Part shown: piece after piece, positions 21,465-30,244 of the stretch | Position numbering within the stretch: the first letter of the stretch is position 1 | How the letters are laid out: every line of letters begins with the position of its first letter | Assembly: GCF_001050195.2 (NCBI RefSeq) | Contig: NZ_DF967965.1 | Coordinates: 2,999,276 to 3,063,275, forward strand | Direction: 5' to 3' | DNA length: 64,000 nt | DNA from: Anaerolinea thermolimosa | GTDB lineage: Bacteria > Chloroflexota > Anaerolineae > Anaerolineales > Anaerolineaceae | Translations under genes and position numbers: made by a program | The notes under the pieces: model-generated | The model's database searches: none | Told to the model about the DNA's origin: nothing | Seen by the model: the letters and a program-made list of their open reading frames with translations, nothing else

Positions 21465-21896
21465 TTATTCCTTTGGCTTGGATGCCAGGTTTTTGATCAT
21501 CTCGCGCTGCCGGTAGATGATATTTTTCACCACATCCCCAATCGAGATCACTCCAAAAACATGCCCCTCAGCCACCACAGGCAGATGGCGCACCCGACGG
21601 TTGGTCATGATCTCCATGGCTTCTTCTACGGTCTGATCCGGATGAATCGTAAACACATTGCTGCTCATGATCTCTCGCACCAGCGTATCTCGCGAGGTCT
21701 TCCCCACCAGGATCACCTTTCGGGCATAGTCCCGCTCAGAGATAATCCCCACCAGTCGGTCGCCTTCCATCACCAGCAGGGCTCCCACGTCTTTATCAGC
21801 CATCATGCGCAGGGCATCATACACAGTTGCATCAGGTGAGATCGACCACACGTCGGGCCCTTTGACCTCCAGAATATGTCGCGCAGTGTTTATCAT
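21465..21896 (-). CDS. Protein with two CBS domains
   Basis: From the ATG at 21896, which has AAGGAGG eight bases upstream, the protein has 143 residues; the longer frame to 21923 lacks a good ribosome site. Two CBS motifs fill it. The first (about 10-65) has ATVYDALRMMADKDVGALLV and GIISERDYAR; the second (about 75-130) has QTVEEAMEIMTNRRVRHLPV and GVISIGDVVK. Such stand-alone CBS pairs bind adenine nucleotides and act as energy or redox sensors. The partner is unknown. The gene sits upstream of the rRNA promoters on the same strand. Confidence 0.92.
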   Translation of the reverse strand: MINTARHILEVKGPDVWSISPDATVYDALRMMADKDVGALLVMEGDRLVGIISERDYARKVILVGKTSRDTLVREIMSSNVFTIHPDQTVEEAMEIMTNRRVRHLPVVAEGHVFGVISIGDVVKNIIYRQREMIKNLASKPKE

Positions 21897-22053
21897 GGGA
21901 GTGCCTCCTTGAGTAAATACCATCGAAAAAGTCCATTTTTAGTATACTCTGCTCCACCTCCAAGGGCAAGCGGGGTGAGCATAGAATCCATTCCGAATCA
22001 CCCGATCGGATGAGCAGGTTTTTTCTTCACCTTAAAAAAGGGGCTTCGAATTG

Positions 22054-22067
22054 TGAAACCGATTACA
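22054..22067. promoter_or_regulatory. LacI-family operator upstream of the MFS transporter
   Basis: TGAAACCGATTACA fits the TGNAANCGNTTNCA pattern of LacI-family operators, as does the site upstream of the LacI-family gene at 2968. It ends 29 bases before the transporter start. It may be the target of that regulator or of another member of the family. Confidence 0.6.
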
Positions 22068-22096
22068 ATTGATTTATCCTGTGGTCGGTCACATCT

Positions 22097-23386
22097 ATGA
22101 AATTATCCAGCCATCCCCTTATTCTGACACTGAAAAACCTGACCGGCAATGCCCGCGGGGCAGTCTTCACCGAGCCCCTGTGGGGCATTCCTTACAACCT
22201 GTACGCCCCTTACATTTCGATTTACATGCAGGCTTTCAACCTCACCGATTCCCAGATCGGTCTCATCGTCAGCATCGGCCTGGTGGGTCAAATCATCTTC
22301 TCTCTGCTCAGTGGGGTGATCACCGATAAGCTGGGCCGGAAGCGCACCACCCTGATCTTCGATATCCTCTCCTGGTCGGTTCCCACCTTCATCTGGGCCA
22401 TCGCCCAGAACTTTACCTACTTTGTCGTGGCCGCCATCATCAATTCTCTCTGGCGTATAACCCACAATTCCTGGAGTTGCGTCCTGGTCGAAGACACCGA
22501 CCCCGACCTGCTGGTAGACATCTACGCATGGATATACATCGCCGGGCAGATGGCAGTCTTCTTTGCTCCGCTGGCCGGTGTGTTCATCAATAAATTCGGG
22601 CTGGTGCCCACCATGCGCGGTTTGTACCTCTTCGCCTGCGTGATGATGACCGCTAAATTCCTCATTATGAATGCTATGGTCACCGAAACCCGCCAGGGCA
22701 TGATCCGTATGCAAGAGACTCGCGATCAGAGCCTGTGGTCCATGCTGGGGGAGTATCGCAGGGTATTGCGCCAGATCCTCGCCACCCCGCAGACGCTCTA
22801 CACCCTTGGCATCATGCTGATCATGAGCATCGCTACCACGGTAAACGGCACATTCTGGGCCATCCTGGTGACTGCAAAATTACACATCCCTGCTGATCAC
22901 ATCGCTCTGTACCCCTTTGCCCGCTCAGTGGTCATGCTTATTTTCTTTTTCATCGTCATTCCGCGGGTTCGCTCCATGCACTTCCGCAACCCCATGTTAC
23001 TGGGTCTGGGAGGGTATATCCTGGCTCAGGCGTTGCTCATCACCATTCCCGAGAAGAATTATCTCCTCCTACTGCTTTCCGTTTTGATCGAAACCTGCAG
23101 TTACGCTGTGCTTGGGACGCAAATCGACCGAATGCTTGTTGTGACTGTCGACGCGGAGGAACGCGCCCGGATCCTTGCATTGCTCCTGGTGATTCAGGTG
23201 GCACTCACCTCACCCTTCGGCTGGATCGGAGGATTGCTCTCTTCGATTAACCGCGATTTACCCTTCCTGATGAACATCGTTTTTTATCTTGTCGGGATTG
23301 CGCTGGTCATCAGGGCTTCCCGCTTGCCCGCCCCAACCGGAAACAAGTTCCTTCAGGCTGAGGCCGTCGAACCTCCTGCCCGCTAG
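22097..23386 (+). CDS. Major facilitator superfamily transporter
   Basis: The 429-residue protein has about 12 predicted membrane segments. The typical MFS loop between segments 2 and 3 is present, here LSGVITDKLGRKRTTLIFD (the G-x-x-x-D-R/K-x-G-R-R/K pattern). A central cytoplasmic loop lies near residue 205 (ETRDQSLWSMLGEYRR). The substrate is unknown. A LacI-type operator in the 5' region suggests a sugar or nucleoside-like solute, which is inference. No strong ribosome-binding site is visible before the ATG at 22097, so a later start is possible. It is followed by the phosphoribosyltransferase gene 130 bases downstream. Confidence 0.88.
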   Translation: MKLSSHPLILTLKNLTGNARGAVFTEPLWGIPYNLYAPYISIYMQAFNLTDSQIGLIVSIGLVGQIIFSLLSGVITDKLGRKRTTLIFDILSWSVPTFIWAIAQNFTYFVVAAIINSLWRITHNSWSCVLVEDTDPDLLVDIYAWIYIAGQMAVFFAPLAGVFINKFGLVPTMRGLYLFACVMMTAKFLIMNAMVTETRQGMIRMQETRDQSLWSMLGEYRRVLRQILATPQTLYTLGIMLIMSIATTVNGTFWAILVTAKLHIPADHIALYPFARSVVMLIFFFIVIPRVRSMHFRNPMLLGLGGYILAQALLITIPEKNYLLLLLSVLIETCSYAVLGTQIDRMLVVTVDAEERARILALLLVIQVALTSPFGWIGGLLSSINRDLPFLMNIVFYLVGIALVIRASRLPAPTGNKFLQAEAVEPPAR

Positions 23387-23516
23387 GCTATCACCCTTGA
23401 GCTATACCCATCCAGGCCTAAGTGTGATAAAAATACAGCATTCCGGCCGCATTCGCTTTGGAGCGGGCGGGAAGGCTATTCACATCTACATGCAACAGGC
23501 GTAAGAGGAGACCGAT

Positions 23517-24086
23517 ATGGGGCTGCCTACCAATTTCCGATATGACTTTATCGATAAAGTTCTGATCACCCCTGAACAGATCGAGAGACGCGTCACCCAG
23601 CTGGGCATGGAGATCACGGAAGATTATCAGGACTCAGAAAAACTGATGCTCCTCGGCCTGCTCCGGGGGAGCGTCATGTTCATTACCGATCTGATGCGGC
23701 GCATCCACCGCCCCCTGACCATGGATTTCATGTCGGTCTCCTCCTACTCAGGGAGTGAGAGCTCCGGTTTCGTGCGCATTGATCACGACCACAAAGCCAG
23801 CATCGCCGGCTGGGATGTGATCCTGGTGGATGACATCATCGACACTGGCCTGACCATCCACACCGTGCGTAAGATTCTCCTTGACCGGAATCCGCGCAGT
23901 CTGCGGATTTGCGCCCTGCTGGATAAACCCGACCGCCATAAAAAGAACATTCATATCGATTACTGTGGCTTCTCCATCCCCGACGAGTTTGTGGTCGGTT
24001 ATGGCCTGGATATCGACGAAAAAGGGCGCAACCTGCCATACATTGCCTCGGTCAACCTCCAAAAATACCGCGGCCTCTCATCCTGA
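23517..24086 (+). CDS. hpt: Hypoxanthine phosphoribosyltransferase-like protein
   Basis: The 189-residue protein has the PRPP-binding loop VILVDDIIDTGLT (about 101-113), preceded by LLRGSVMF and SVSSYSGS segments, with the C-terminal VVGYGLDIDEKGRNLPYI of hypoxanthine phosphoribosyltransferases. The enzyme salvages hypoxanthine or guanine into IMP or GMP using PRPP. The start has AGAGGAG at good spacing. It lies after the MFS transporter on the same strand and is convergent with the flagellar operon. The HPRT assignment is more likely than xanthine phosphoribosyltransferase because of the motif set and length. Confidence 0.93.
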   Translation: MGLPTNFRYDFIDKVLITPEQIERRVTQLGMEITEDYQDSEKLMLLGLLRGSVMFITDLMRRIHRPLTMDFMSVSSYSGSESSGFVRIDHDHKASIAGWDVILVDDIIDTGLTIHTVRKILLDRNPRSLRICALLDKPDRHKKNIHIDYCGFSIPDEFVVGYGLDIDEKGRNLPYIASVNLQKYRGLSS

Positions 24087-24160
24087 AGCCTCGCAAAGCG
24101 GGCCACACCGCTCGAAGACCTTGGGACAATGCGTGAAAACGCCCTGGAAACCCGGACTGG

Positions 24161-24496
24161 TTATAGAGAATCCCGGTCAGGAGAGCGCCCGGCCACACGA
24201 TAGATATAAGCCAGCACTTCAGCCACCACCTGATACAGCTCCGGGGGGATTTCTTCCCCCACATGTACGGTCGCCAGTGCCGCTGCCAGAAGAGGATCAT
24301 CATGGATCGGGATATGGTTCTGACGAGCCAGAGCCAGAATTTGCTCGGCCATTTTTCGTTTTCCACTGGCCACTACCCGGGGAGCAGCATCGCGCATCGC
24401 ATCATACTGCAGGGCTGTTGCAGTCAATGGAGCCGATCTCCCCGCTTTTCTCTCGCCCGTTGCACTTTCCTTAACTTTGAGCCTGCGGTAAACCAC
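24161..24496 (-). CDS. FlhB C-terminal-domain-like protein (FhlB/YlqH type)
   Basis: The 111-residue protein matches the cytoplasmic export-switch domain of FlhB without its membrane part: PRVVASGKRKMAEQILALARQNHIPIHDDPLLAAAL and then the helix EEIPPELYQVVAEVLAYIYR. The NPTH autocleavage site of FlhB is absent. Similar stand-alone proteins (FhlB in proteobacteria, YlqH in Bacillus) can partly replace that domain in switching export specificity. The start is a GTG at 24496, two bases after the stop of the ylqG-like gene, whose last codons form the GGAGGTG ribosome site. It is the last gene of the flagellar block. Confidence 0.85.
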   Translation of the reverse strand: MVYRRLKVKESATGERKAGRSAPLTATALQYDAMRDAAPRVVASGKRKMAEQILALARQNHIPIHDDPLLAAALATVHVGEEIPPELYQVVAEVLAYIYRVAGRSPDRDSL

Positions 24497-24497
24497 C

Positions 24498-25826
24498 TTA
24501 CACCTCCAGGTCTACAGCGTGCAGTGGTTTCGAAGCCGGGGTTGGCACAGACAATTGCCCCATTTTCTCAGGGGTTCCCGCCATCACCTGCCCCCCCTGA
24601 AAGATATACCCCAGATGCTCCAGCCCGGCCTGAAGTGAGGGCAGTTCCTGCTCTGCCTTTGGTACAAGCTCTGCGCCCGGCACGGTAATCACAGCCCGGA
24701 TGCTTTTTTCCACCAGCATCAACTCCGCCTGCATCATCCTTCCGGGTTCTACATCCACCTGAATGGTGAGCCCGGTTGAACCGGGGCACCCCGCACCCAC
24801 CCCCTTACCAGACCGCCGTGTAACACGCAGGCGCGCCTCAAGCCAGCGCTCCGGGGTCTTCTCTCCCCCAGGCAGGTGCAGTAAAAAGGTCAGAGTTTCT
24901 CCCTGGCGTGCATTTTCGGCCGAGTTTAGCAACTGGAGCGGCCGCAGATCATCCAGGAAAGCCTTAATCGCCCCGGCAACCTCTTCAAAACCATTCTCGA
25001 CCAGGAGTGCCTGTAAACGCCCCAGGGTGATCAGGCTCTTTTCTGGCCAGAGGGGAGAACCAGAACTCACCTGAGCTTCAAGATGATGCTCCATGGAAGA
25101 CCCAAGGAGTTGCACTGCCCGTCCAAGGCGCGCCGCCAGCTCAGCCGGAGCCGCATCCCACTGAACGATGACCTCCTCAAAAAACTCCAGTGATGAAAGC
25201 AGCATCTCCCTGAGCGGCCCGGCGATCTGTTTCTCCTGAAGCAGTTGCCTTAACAGCGTCACCAGTTCCGGCACCTCTTCAGCCAGTGAACGTTGCTGAT
25301 GGAGCAGCAATGCCAAGCTTTCAGCGGTAATCGGAAGCCCTACCGCGCTCATCGCAGCCGCCAGACCAGCCTCTGGTTCTCCCCACTCCCCGAGTCCATC
25401 CAGAGCCGCCCGCAGACCGCGGAAAAGATCGGCGGAAACCTGCAGCCCCTGATTTAAAATCGCCCGTGCCAGCATCAGGTTAGCGGGGTCTTCCGGTAAA
25501 CCAAACTGACCGAGCAAATGGGCCGCCAGTTCCTGTCCGGCCGGGTCTACCGCCAGGGGAGCACTGGAGACCAGCTTCAGAGTGACCTCCTGAGGAGACA
25601 CCTGCGATACAATGAACCGGGCAGTTTTCTGGCCGCGCAAAGCGGCCGCCTGTTCTGGAGAGGTAAGCTGGGCTACCATCGGGTACCCATCGACTGAAAG
25701 CACGGCCTGCACATCACTCACATGGAGAATCTCAGCCGTCACCCGCGTGAATGGTTTGAACGCCAGGTCGTATCGCTGCGCCGGGTCAAGCGGGGTAACT
25801 GCCAGGGGAGGAGAGGGTATCACCAT
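24498..25826 (-). CDS. FliK-like/YlqG-type protein
   Basis: The 442-residue protein has no strong motif but its layout fits a YlqG/FliK-related protein. The N-terminal small beta domain (residues 15-90, ILHVSDVQAVLSVDGYPMVAQ) is followed by a helical, leucine-rich middle. The C-terminal part (about 300-420) has FLLHLPGGEKTPERWLEARLRV and MQAELMLVEKSIRAVITVPG, recalling the FliK hook-length control C-terminal fold. In Bacillus a ylqG-ylqH pair is known next to each other, as here with the FlhB-like gene two bases downstream. A role with the export switch is inferred from this pairing. Confidence in exact function is low. Confidence 0.6.
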   Translation of the reverse strand: MVIPSPPLAVTPLDPAQRYDLAFKPFTRVTAEILHVSDVQAVLSVDGYPMVAQLTSPEQAAALRGQKTARFIVSQVSPQEVTLKLVSSAPLAVDPAGQELAAHLLGQFGLPEDPANLMLARAILNQGLQVSADLFRGLRAALDGLGEWGEPEAGLAAAMSAVGLPITAESLALLLHQQRSLAEEVPELVTLLRQLLQEKQIAGPLREMLLSSLEFFEEVIVQWDAAPAELAARLGRAVQLLGSSMEHHLEAQVSSGSPLWPEKSLITLGRLQALLVENGFEEVAGAIKAFLDDLRPLQLLNSAENARQGETLTFLLHLPGGEKTPERWLEARLRVTRRSGKGVGAGCPGSTGLTIQVDVEPGRMMQAELMLVEKSIRAVITVPGAELVPKAEQELPSLQAGLEHLGYIFQGGQVMAGTPEKMGQLSVPTPASKPLHAVDLEV

Positions 25827-25908
25827 ACCAGCGTTTTTAGAAGCCCCTTAAGCAATACAGGGCGGGCAGGGGAGGTGCGCGAACACCCTGCCCGCCCATG
25901 CATCAGAA

Positions 25909-27123
25909 TTACCGTTTCAGGTTGACCAGTTCCTGAATAATTTCATCCGAGGTCGTGATCACCCGTGACGAAGCCTGAAAGCCCCGCTGAGCGAGGATCA
26001 TGTTGGTAAATTCCTGGGCCATATCTACATTGGAACCTTCCAGGTAACCAGCGGCAATCGCCCCACGCCCGGCGGAATTGGCCGCTCCGATCTGTGGATC
26101 GCCTGAATTTAGCCCCTGCTGGAACATGGTATGGCCGGTGTGGATCAGTCCGGCGGGGTTGGTAAATCGCGCCACCGCAATCTGGCCCACCTGTTCTCTC
26201 ATCCCGTTGGAATACACCAGGAAGATGGCCCCGTCATTGGGGGTAATATAAACATCCGTGATATCGCCGGCGGCCAGGCCATCCTGGCTGGTGACCGCCG
26301 TACTGGTAGGGGCAGAGAGCATGGTCAGGCTGGTCAGGTCAAGCGTTGCATTGATCGGGTTCGCCCCGGCACTCCCCGGCACAGTCAATACCGATCCCGT
26401 ACTGGAAGCGTAATGGCCATTGGCATCAAATGTAATGGTGCCATTTCCCGCTGCTCCTGCCGGCGCGGTAGCTGACCACGACCAGGTGCTGTCGCCTGTG
26501 CGGGTGAAGGTCACCGTCGCAGTATGAAGCTGGCCCAGCGAGTCATAAATACCCATAGTCGTATCCACCGTATCACCCACCTGAGCATCTGCGCTGAGGT
26601 TGCCGCCAAAGATAGCATTCTGTGTGGCACGGGCAATGGTACGGTTCTGGGGAATTTGAATATTATTGGGCGGAAGGTTGGTATCTACCACGCCCGAGGC
26701 ATTCACCATCCACCCCTGCACGCGTAAACCGGTGCTGGCATTGACCAGAATGCCTGCCGAGTCGAGGGTAAGCGATCCCTCACGGGAATACCGGCGCTGG
26801 GCACCCTGATCATACACAAAGAACCCGTCTCCCTGAATGGCCAGATCAAGGTTCCTCCCCGTAGCCTGAAGTGCTCCCTGGGTAAAAATGGGAGAAATAT
26901 ACCCCGTCTTTACGCCCAGCCCAACCTGCGTAGGATTGGTTCCCCCCAGGTTGGCAGCCGGGCCAGACCCCGGGTTGAGCATCTGATAAAACTGATCCTG
27001 GAAAAGCACCCGGCTGGTTTTATAACCAATGGTATTGGCATTCGCAAGGTTATTGGCCACCACATCCAGATAACTCTGGTGCAGGTTGAGCGAGCTGATA
27101 GCAGTAAACATAGAGCGTAACAT
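25909..27123 (-). CDS. flgE: Flagellar hook protein FlgE
   Basis: The 404-residue protein starts with the rod/hook signature MLRSMFTAISSLNLHQSYLD followed by VVANNLANANTIGYK. It has NLDLAIQGDGFFVY and SREGSLTLDSAG segments and a central variable hook domain. It ends with the conserved helix SNVDMAQEFTNMILAQRGFQ. The ATG has AAAGGAG upstream. It polymerises into the hook outside the cell after export. It is downstream of flgD and the TIGR02530-type gene, an arrangement known from Firmicutes. A stem-loop at 27147-27177 precedes it. The length and central domain make FlgE far more likely than FlgF or FlgG. Confidence 0.93.
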   Translation of the reverse strand: MLRSMFTAISSLNLHQSYLDVVANNLANANTIGYKTSRVLFQDQFYQMLNPGSGPAANLGGTNPTQVGLGVKTGYISPIFTQGALQATGRNLDLAIQGDGFFVYDQGAQRRYSREGSLTLDSAGILVNASTGLRVQGWMVNASGVVDTNLPPNNIQIPQNRTIARATQNAIFGGNLSADAQVGDTVDTTMGIYDSLGQLHTATVTFTRTGDSTWSWSATAPAGAAGNGTITFDANGHYASSTGSVLTVPGSAGANPINATLDLTSLTMLSAPTSTAVTSQDGLAAGDITDVYITPNDGAIFLVYSNGMREQVGQIAVARFTNPAGLIHTGHTMFQQGLNSGDPQIGAANSAGRGAIAAGYLEGSNVDMAQEFTNMILAQRGFQASSRVITTSDEIIQELVNLKR

Positions 27124-27146
27124 GATTGAATCTCCTTTCGGTTTTG

Positions 27147-27177
27147 CACAGGCTTCCTCCAGGAGGGCCGGCCTGTG
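27147..27177 (-). other. Stem-loop in the gap before flgE
   Basis: CACAGGC pairs with GCCTGTG and encloses a CCTCC/GGAGG inner stem. It lies in the 87-base gap between two operon genes with no T run, so it may be an mRNA processing or stability element rather than a terminator. Confidence 0.5.
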
Positions 27178-27210
27178 ATATGAATGATTTTGAAAAACAG
27201 ACTCCGATCT

Positions 27211-27627
27211 CTATCCTTTGAGGTCGACACCCGAACGCGACTGCAAAGGATCGGCAAACACAACACTGTCAATCTGGGTGAACACACCCTCGCCGCGCTG
27301 GCTGGCATCTAAAGCGGTCACCACCAGACGATCACGTACATTCACGATGAACGCCAGATCATCCACCAGCACCAGCGAAGACTTGCCGCCGCGTTTTTCG
27401 GCTTTATCAATTGCCTCCGCCAGGCGCGAGACGTTCTCCTCGCTGAGTTGCAGATGACGTTTTTCCAGCCGTTGTTGCGCATGGTTGGAGAACCGCACCT
27501 GCTGGGTCTGTGAAAGCACTTTCGCAAAGGTCGGAGAATTGCCCGCCTGATGCCCTCCCGATGCCCGCTGAGATTGCGGTTCACGCTGATTCACCCGTTC
27601 AAGCTGAACATGAAAAGGTTCGCCCAT
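27211..27627 (-). CDS. Flagellar operon protein of the TIGR02530 type
   Basis: The 138-residue protein has the family pattern FSNHAQQRLEKRHL, then LSEENVSRLAEAIDKAEKRG and SLVLVDDLAFIVNVRDRLVV near the C-terminus. Members lie between flgD and flgE in many Firmicutes and related bacteria, and their exact role in hook assembly is not settled. It begins two bases after the flgD stop with AAAGGGAAA upstream, so it is co-translated. The C-terminal part resembles a swapped small beta domain similar to that in FlbD-like neighbours, but I cannot assign a function from sequence. Confidence 0.85.
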   Translation of the reverse strand: MGEPFHVQLERVNQREPQSQRASGGHQAGNSPTFAKVLSQTQQVRFSNHAQQRLEKRHLQLSEENVSRLAEAIDKAEKRGGKSSLVLVDDLAFIVNVRDRLVVTALDASQRGEGVFTQIDSVVFADPLQSRSGVDLKG

Positions 27628-27629
27628 AC

Positions 27630-28040
27630 TTATTTCCCTTTGATCTCTACTACCTGATCCAGGGGAGCTTTCTCACTTCCTATCTGCACGTACACCTTGT
27701 TCTTTTCCACGGCCACGCCAGTGACCACTCCTTCCAGTAGCGTCCCATCCTCACGGTTGAGCCTTACGGTCTTCCCAATCAAGCTGGCAGCGTACCCTAC
27801 GCGGTTCGCTGAGACCATCTGATCGAGCAATGTACGCATCGACTGCAATTCCTGCGCCGAACTGAGCTGGGTGAACTGCGACATCATTTCCGCATCCTTC
27901 AACGGCTCAAGCGGGTTTTGGTGGGTCAGCTGGGCCATCAGCATTTTCATGAACACATCGCCGTCCAGCACAGCCCGGTTTCCCTGGAGAGGCTGCGCAT
28001 TCCTCGAAGAAGACGCACCCGTAACAGATTGCACCTGCAT
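27630..28040 (-). CDS. flgD: Flagellar hook-assembly (cap) protein FlgD
   Basis: The 136-residue protein contains the conserved FlgD N-terminal box LDGDVFMKMLMAQLTHQNPLEP followed by DAEMMSQFTQLSSAQELQSM. A short C-terminal beta domain follows (LIGKTVRLNREDGTLLEGVV). FlgD caps the growing hook and is required for hook subunit polymerisation. Its length is close to the short Bacillus type rather than the ~230-residue enterobacterial form. AAAGGAGGT precedes the start. It sits between fliK and the TIGR02530-type gene, which fits hook assembly. Confidence 0.92.
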   Translation of the reverse strand: MQVQSVTGASSSRNAQPLQGNRAVLDGDVFMKMLMAQLTHQNPLEPLKDAEMMSQFTQLSSAQELQSMRTLLDQMVSANRVGYAASLIGKTVRLNREDGTLLEGVVTGVAVEKNKVYVQIGSEKAPLDQVVEIKGK

Positions 28041-28057
28041 CCAGACCTCCTTTTCTG

Positions 28058-29257
28058 TTAAACCTGATAGTCCACCCGATGTCCCAGACCAGCCGATGGA
28101 GAAACTGCCGGGATCACCCCCGAAATCTCCGCATCACGCATGGATTCACCGCGTGCATAAAAAAACCGGCGCGGCGTCTGAGCGAAGTTTTGTTGCTGGC
28201 CTGGTTGAGCCTGCGCGTGAACATCGAGATGAGCAAGCTGCACCCCTGCATCGGCAAGGGTCTGACGTAACTGGTCAATCTGCATTTCAAGCAGCCGTCC
28301 GGTGCTGGCCTGATCCGCAAAGACCGTGACACTCACCCCCTGCGCTGTGCTCACCAGGCGCACATCAAGCCCGCCGAGTTCATGAGGGTGAAGCTGTAAA
28401 CGAATGAAATTCTTCCCACTCTGGATAGAGGCCTCCACAGCCCGCGCCACCTGGTGCACACTTTCAACCAGCGAGGGTTGAACAGGGCTGGATTCAAATC
28501 TGGCAGAATGGCCTTCAGTCACAGGTTTTCCGGGCACCTGCGCCATGGTTGCCCCATCGATGGTCGGGGCTTCTTCTCTGAGGCGCTCTTCGGGTTTTAC
28601 GGACCGGGAGGGGGTCACAGCCTGGGTTGAGGCCTTTACCACTGGCCCGGCCCCTTCGACAGTTCCCTTCCCTGCCTCACCTGTGCCCGACGCCATCCCC
28701 GCCAGACCCCCGGAGGGCTGACCACCATCGGCATCCAGCATTTCAATCGCCCGAGAAAACTGATCCGCCACCTGCACCGCCGGTTTTTCCGTCGCGACTG
28801 GTTCGGCCTCACCTGCGGCCTCCCCCTCAAGAGGGGCCGCATCCACAGGCTGATCTGGCAAAGGGGAAACTCCCCCGTCAGGCGGGGTTTCGCTCTCCAG
28901 ACCACCACTCCCCATTATTGAGGAATCTCTTGCTGGCAGGTCATCCACAGCCACCATTGGGGCAGTAGCCGGAAAAACCACCCTCTGCCCCACCGCAATG
29001 CCAGCATCTCCAGAAGGATCTACCACCACGGGCGGCATCTCCCCCGGTGGGGAATCCTGTGGCAGAAACGGCGGCTGGACAATGCCCGGGATAGAAACCG
29101 CCTCAGCCTCGGCCTGTTCCTTCTCTTTGGCCTTCAACACCTCCTCAAAGCTTCCCCCCTCTCCTGTCTCCTCGCTGCGATTTGCCGATCGAGCACTGGA
29201 GAGAGGTGAGGCTGAAGCCGGAGAGGCGCGAGCCGGAATGCAAAAGACTTCGACCAT
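28058..29257 (-). CDS. fliK: Flagellar hook-length control protein FliK
   Basis: From the ATG at 29257 (GAGGTG upstream) the protein has 399 residues; a GTG at 29266 overlapping the flgB stop is possible. The N-terminal 250 residues are rich in P, E, A, G and V and look disordered, as expected for the ruler part. The C-terminal FliK domain (about 290-380) has IRLQLHPHELGGLDVRL and VTVFADQASTGRLLEMQIDQ, followed by LADAGVQLAHLDV. FliK measures hook length and triggers the switch to filament export by contacting FlhB. Its place between flgB and flgD and the FlhB-like gene at the operon end agree with this role. Confidence 0.9.
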   Translation of the reverse strand: MVEVFCIPARASPASASPLSSARSANRSEETGEGGSFEEVLKAKEKEQAEAEAVSIPGIVQPPFLPQDSPPGEMPPVVVDPSGDAGIAVGQRVVFPATAPMVAVDDLPARDSSIMGSGGLESETPPDGGVSPLPDQPVDAAPLEGEAAGEAEPVATEKPAVQVADQFSRAIEMLDADGGQPSGGLAGMASGTGEAGKGTVEGAGPVVKASTQAVTPSRSVKPEERLREEAPTIDGATMAQVPGKPVTEGHSARFESSPVQPSLVESVHQVARAVEASIQSGKNFIRLQLHPHELGGLDVRLVSTAQGVSVTVFADQASTGRLLEMQIDQLRQTLADAGVQLAHLDVHAQAQPGQQQNFAQTPRRFFYARGESMRDAEISGVIPAVSPSAGLGHRVDYQV

Positions 29258-29262
29258 ATATA

Positions 29263-29667
29263 TCACCTCGAATTCGCAATCGTCTTAAGCAATTGCAGTT
29301 TTTTGCTGACCGACTGGGTAATCGCCTGGTAAGCAATCCCCGCCTCCGACATTTCGGTCAGTTCTACATCAATATCCACATTGTTCTGATCGGCCCGAAA
29401 ACTGCCTCCCGGACGTGCAGACACCTGGTAACCGATCGAGGATGTGGGAGAGGCCAGATGAGTATGGCTGGTGGTGGTCAGGGGCAGGCTTTTCGTCTTG
29501 TTCAAAGCCCGTTTCAGAGCGCTCTCGAAATCAACCTGTTGCGCCTGATAGCCAGGAGTATCCACATTGGCCAGGTTGCGGCTGATGACCTGCTGACGTA
29601 AACTGAGGCCATCCAGAGCCCGCCTGGCCACATCCAGCGCCTGATCAACCAGAAAAGAAGTGCCCAT
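29263..29667 (-). CDS. flgB: Flagellar basal-body rod protein FlgB
   Basis: The true start is the ATG at 29667 with AGAGGTG upstream (the long frame to 29817 runs into the transglycosylase gene), giving 134 residues. It has RRALDGLSLRQQVISRNLAN followed by VDTPGYQAQQVDFESAL, the rod-protein signature. The end has VDIDVELTEMSEAGIAYQAI, typical of FlgB. It forms the proximal rod. Unusually it is not next to flgC and fliE, which lie 6 kb upstream, but sits between a lytic transglycosylase and fliK. FlgB is favoured over FlgC by length and motif. Confidence 0.93.
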   Translation of the reverse strand: MGTSFLVDQALDVARRALDGLSLRQQVISRNLANVDTPGYQAQQVDFESALKRALNKTKSLPLTTTSHTHLASPTSSIGYQVSARPGGSFRADQNNVDIDVELTEMSEAGIAYQAITQSVSKKLQLLKTIANSR

Positions 29668-29671
29668 GCTT

Positions 29672-30244
29672 TCACCTCTGCCATTCGTTATAGGATTCGT
29701 ACAAACCCAGAACCCGTTGCACGTACACCTGAGTTTCCCGATATGGCGGAACCCCCTGATACCGGTCAACTGCCCCCGGCCCCGCATTATAGGCCGCCAG
29801 TGCCAGACGAACATCACCCTGATAACGCCTGAGCAAACCGCTCAGAAAGCGCACTCCGCCATCGATGTTCTGAGCCGGGTCGTACGGATCAGCAACGCCC
29901 AATCCGCGCGCGGTTCCCGGCATGAGCTGCATCAGCCCCATCGCCCCGGCAGATGAGGTTGCCCTTGGGTTGAAGTTCGATTCCGCCTTAATCACCGCCT
30001 GAACCAGCACCGGATTCACGCCATATTTCTCTGCCGCCTGCTGGATCAGGCTGGCAAAATCGCCGCTGGCCTGAGGCGTTCTGGTGGAAGAGCTGTCGCC
30101 AGAGGCCCTGGCCTTTGCAAGTGCAGATGGACGATTTTCTTCACCCTGCGACACCTTTTCCAGCAGGCGTTGCATCAGCTCAAAGGTGAGCCGGGTAATC
30201 ACCGCGTTAAATTGACCTGTAAAAATAGCATCGTTTATGGGCAT
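29672..30244 (-). CDS. Lytic transglycosylase (SLT domain), flagellar-associated
   Basis: The 190-residue protein has an SLT-type catalytic domain (about 70-185): [20 protein letters not shown] with the catalytic glutamate in KAESNF, then [17 protein letters not shown], and [15 protein letters not shown]. The N-terminal 60 residues are polar and possibly a linker. It probably opens the peptidoglycan for the rod, a role played by FlgJ in many proteobacteria. No clear signal peptide is visible, so export through the flagellar apparatus is plausible but unproven. Its ATG follows the fliJ stop directly and it lies five bases before flgB, a rod gene, supporting the link. Confidence 0.9.
   Translation of the reverse strand: MPINDAIFTGQFNAVITRLTFELMQRLLEKVSQGEENRPSALAKARASGDSSSTRTPQASGDFASLIQQAAEKYGVNPVLVQAVIKAESNFNPRATSSAGAMGLMQLMPGTARGLGVADPYDPAQNIDGGVRFLSGLLRRYQGDVRLALAAYNAGPGAVDRYQGVPPYRETQVYVQRVLGLYESYNEWQR

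Noticed and set aside
29668-29817. N-terminal extension of flgB
   Set aside because: It overlaps the transglycosylase gene and encodes no rod-protein sequence; the ATG at 29667 has a good ribosome site.
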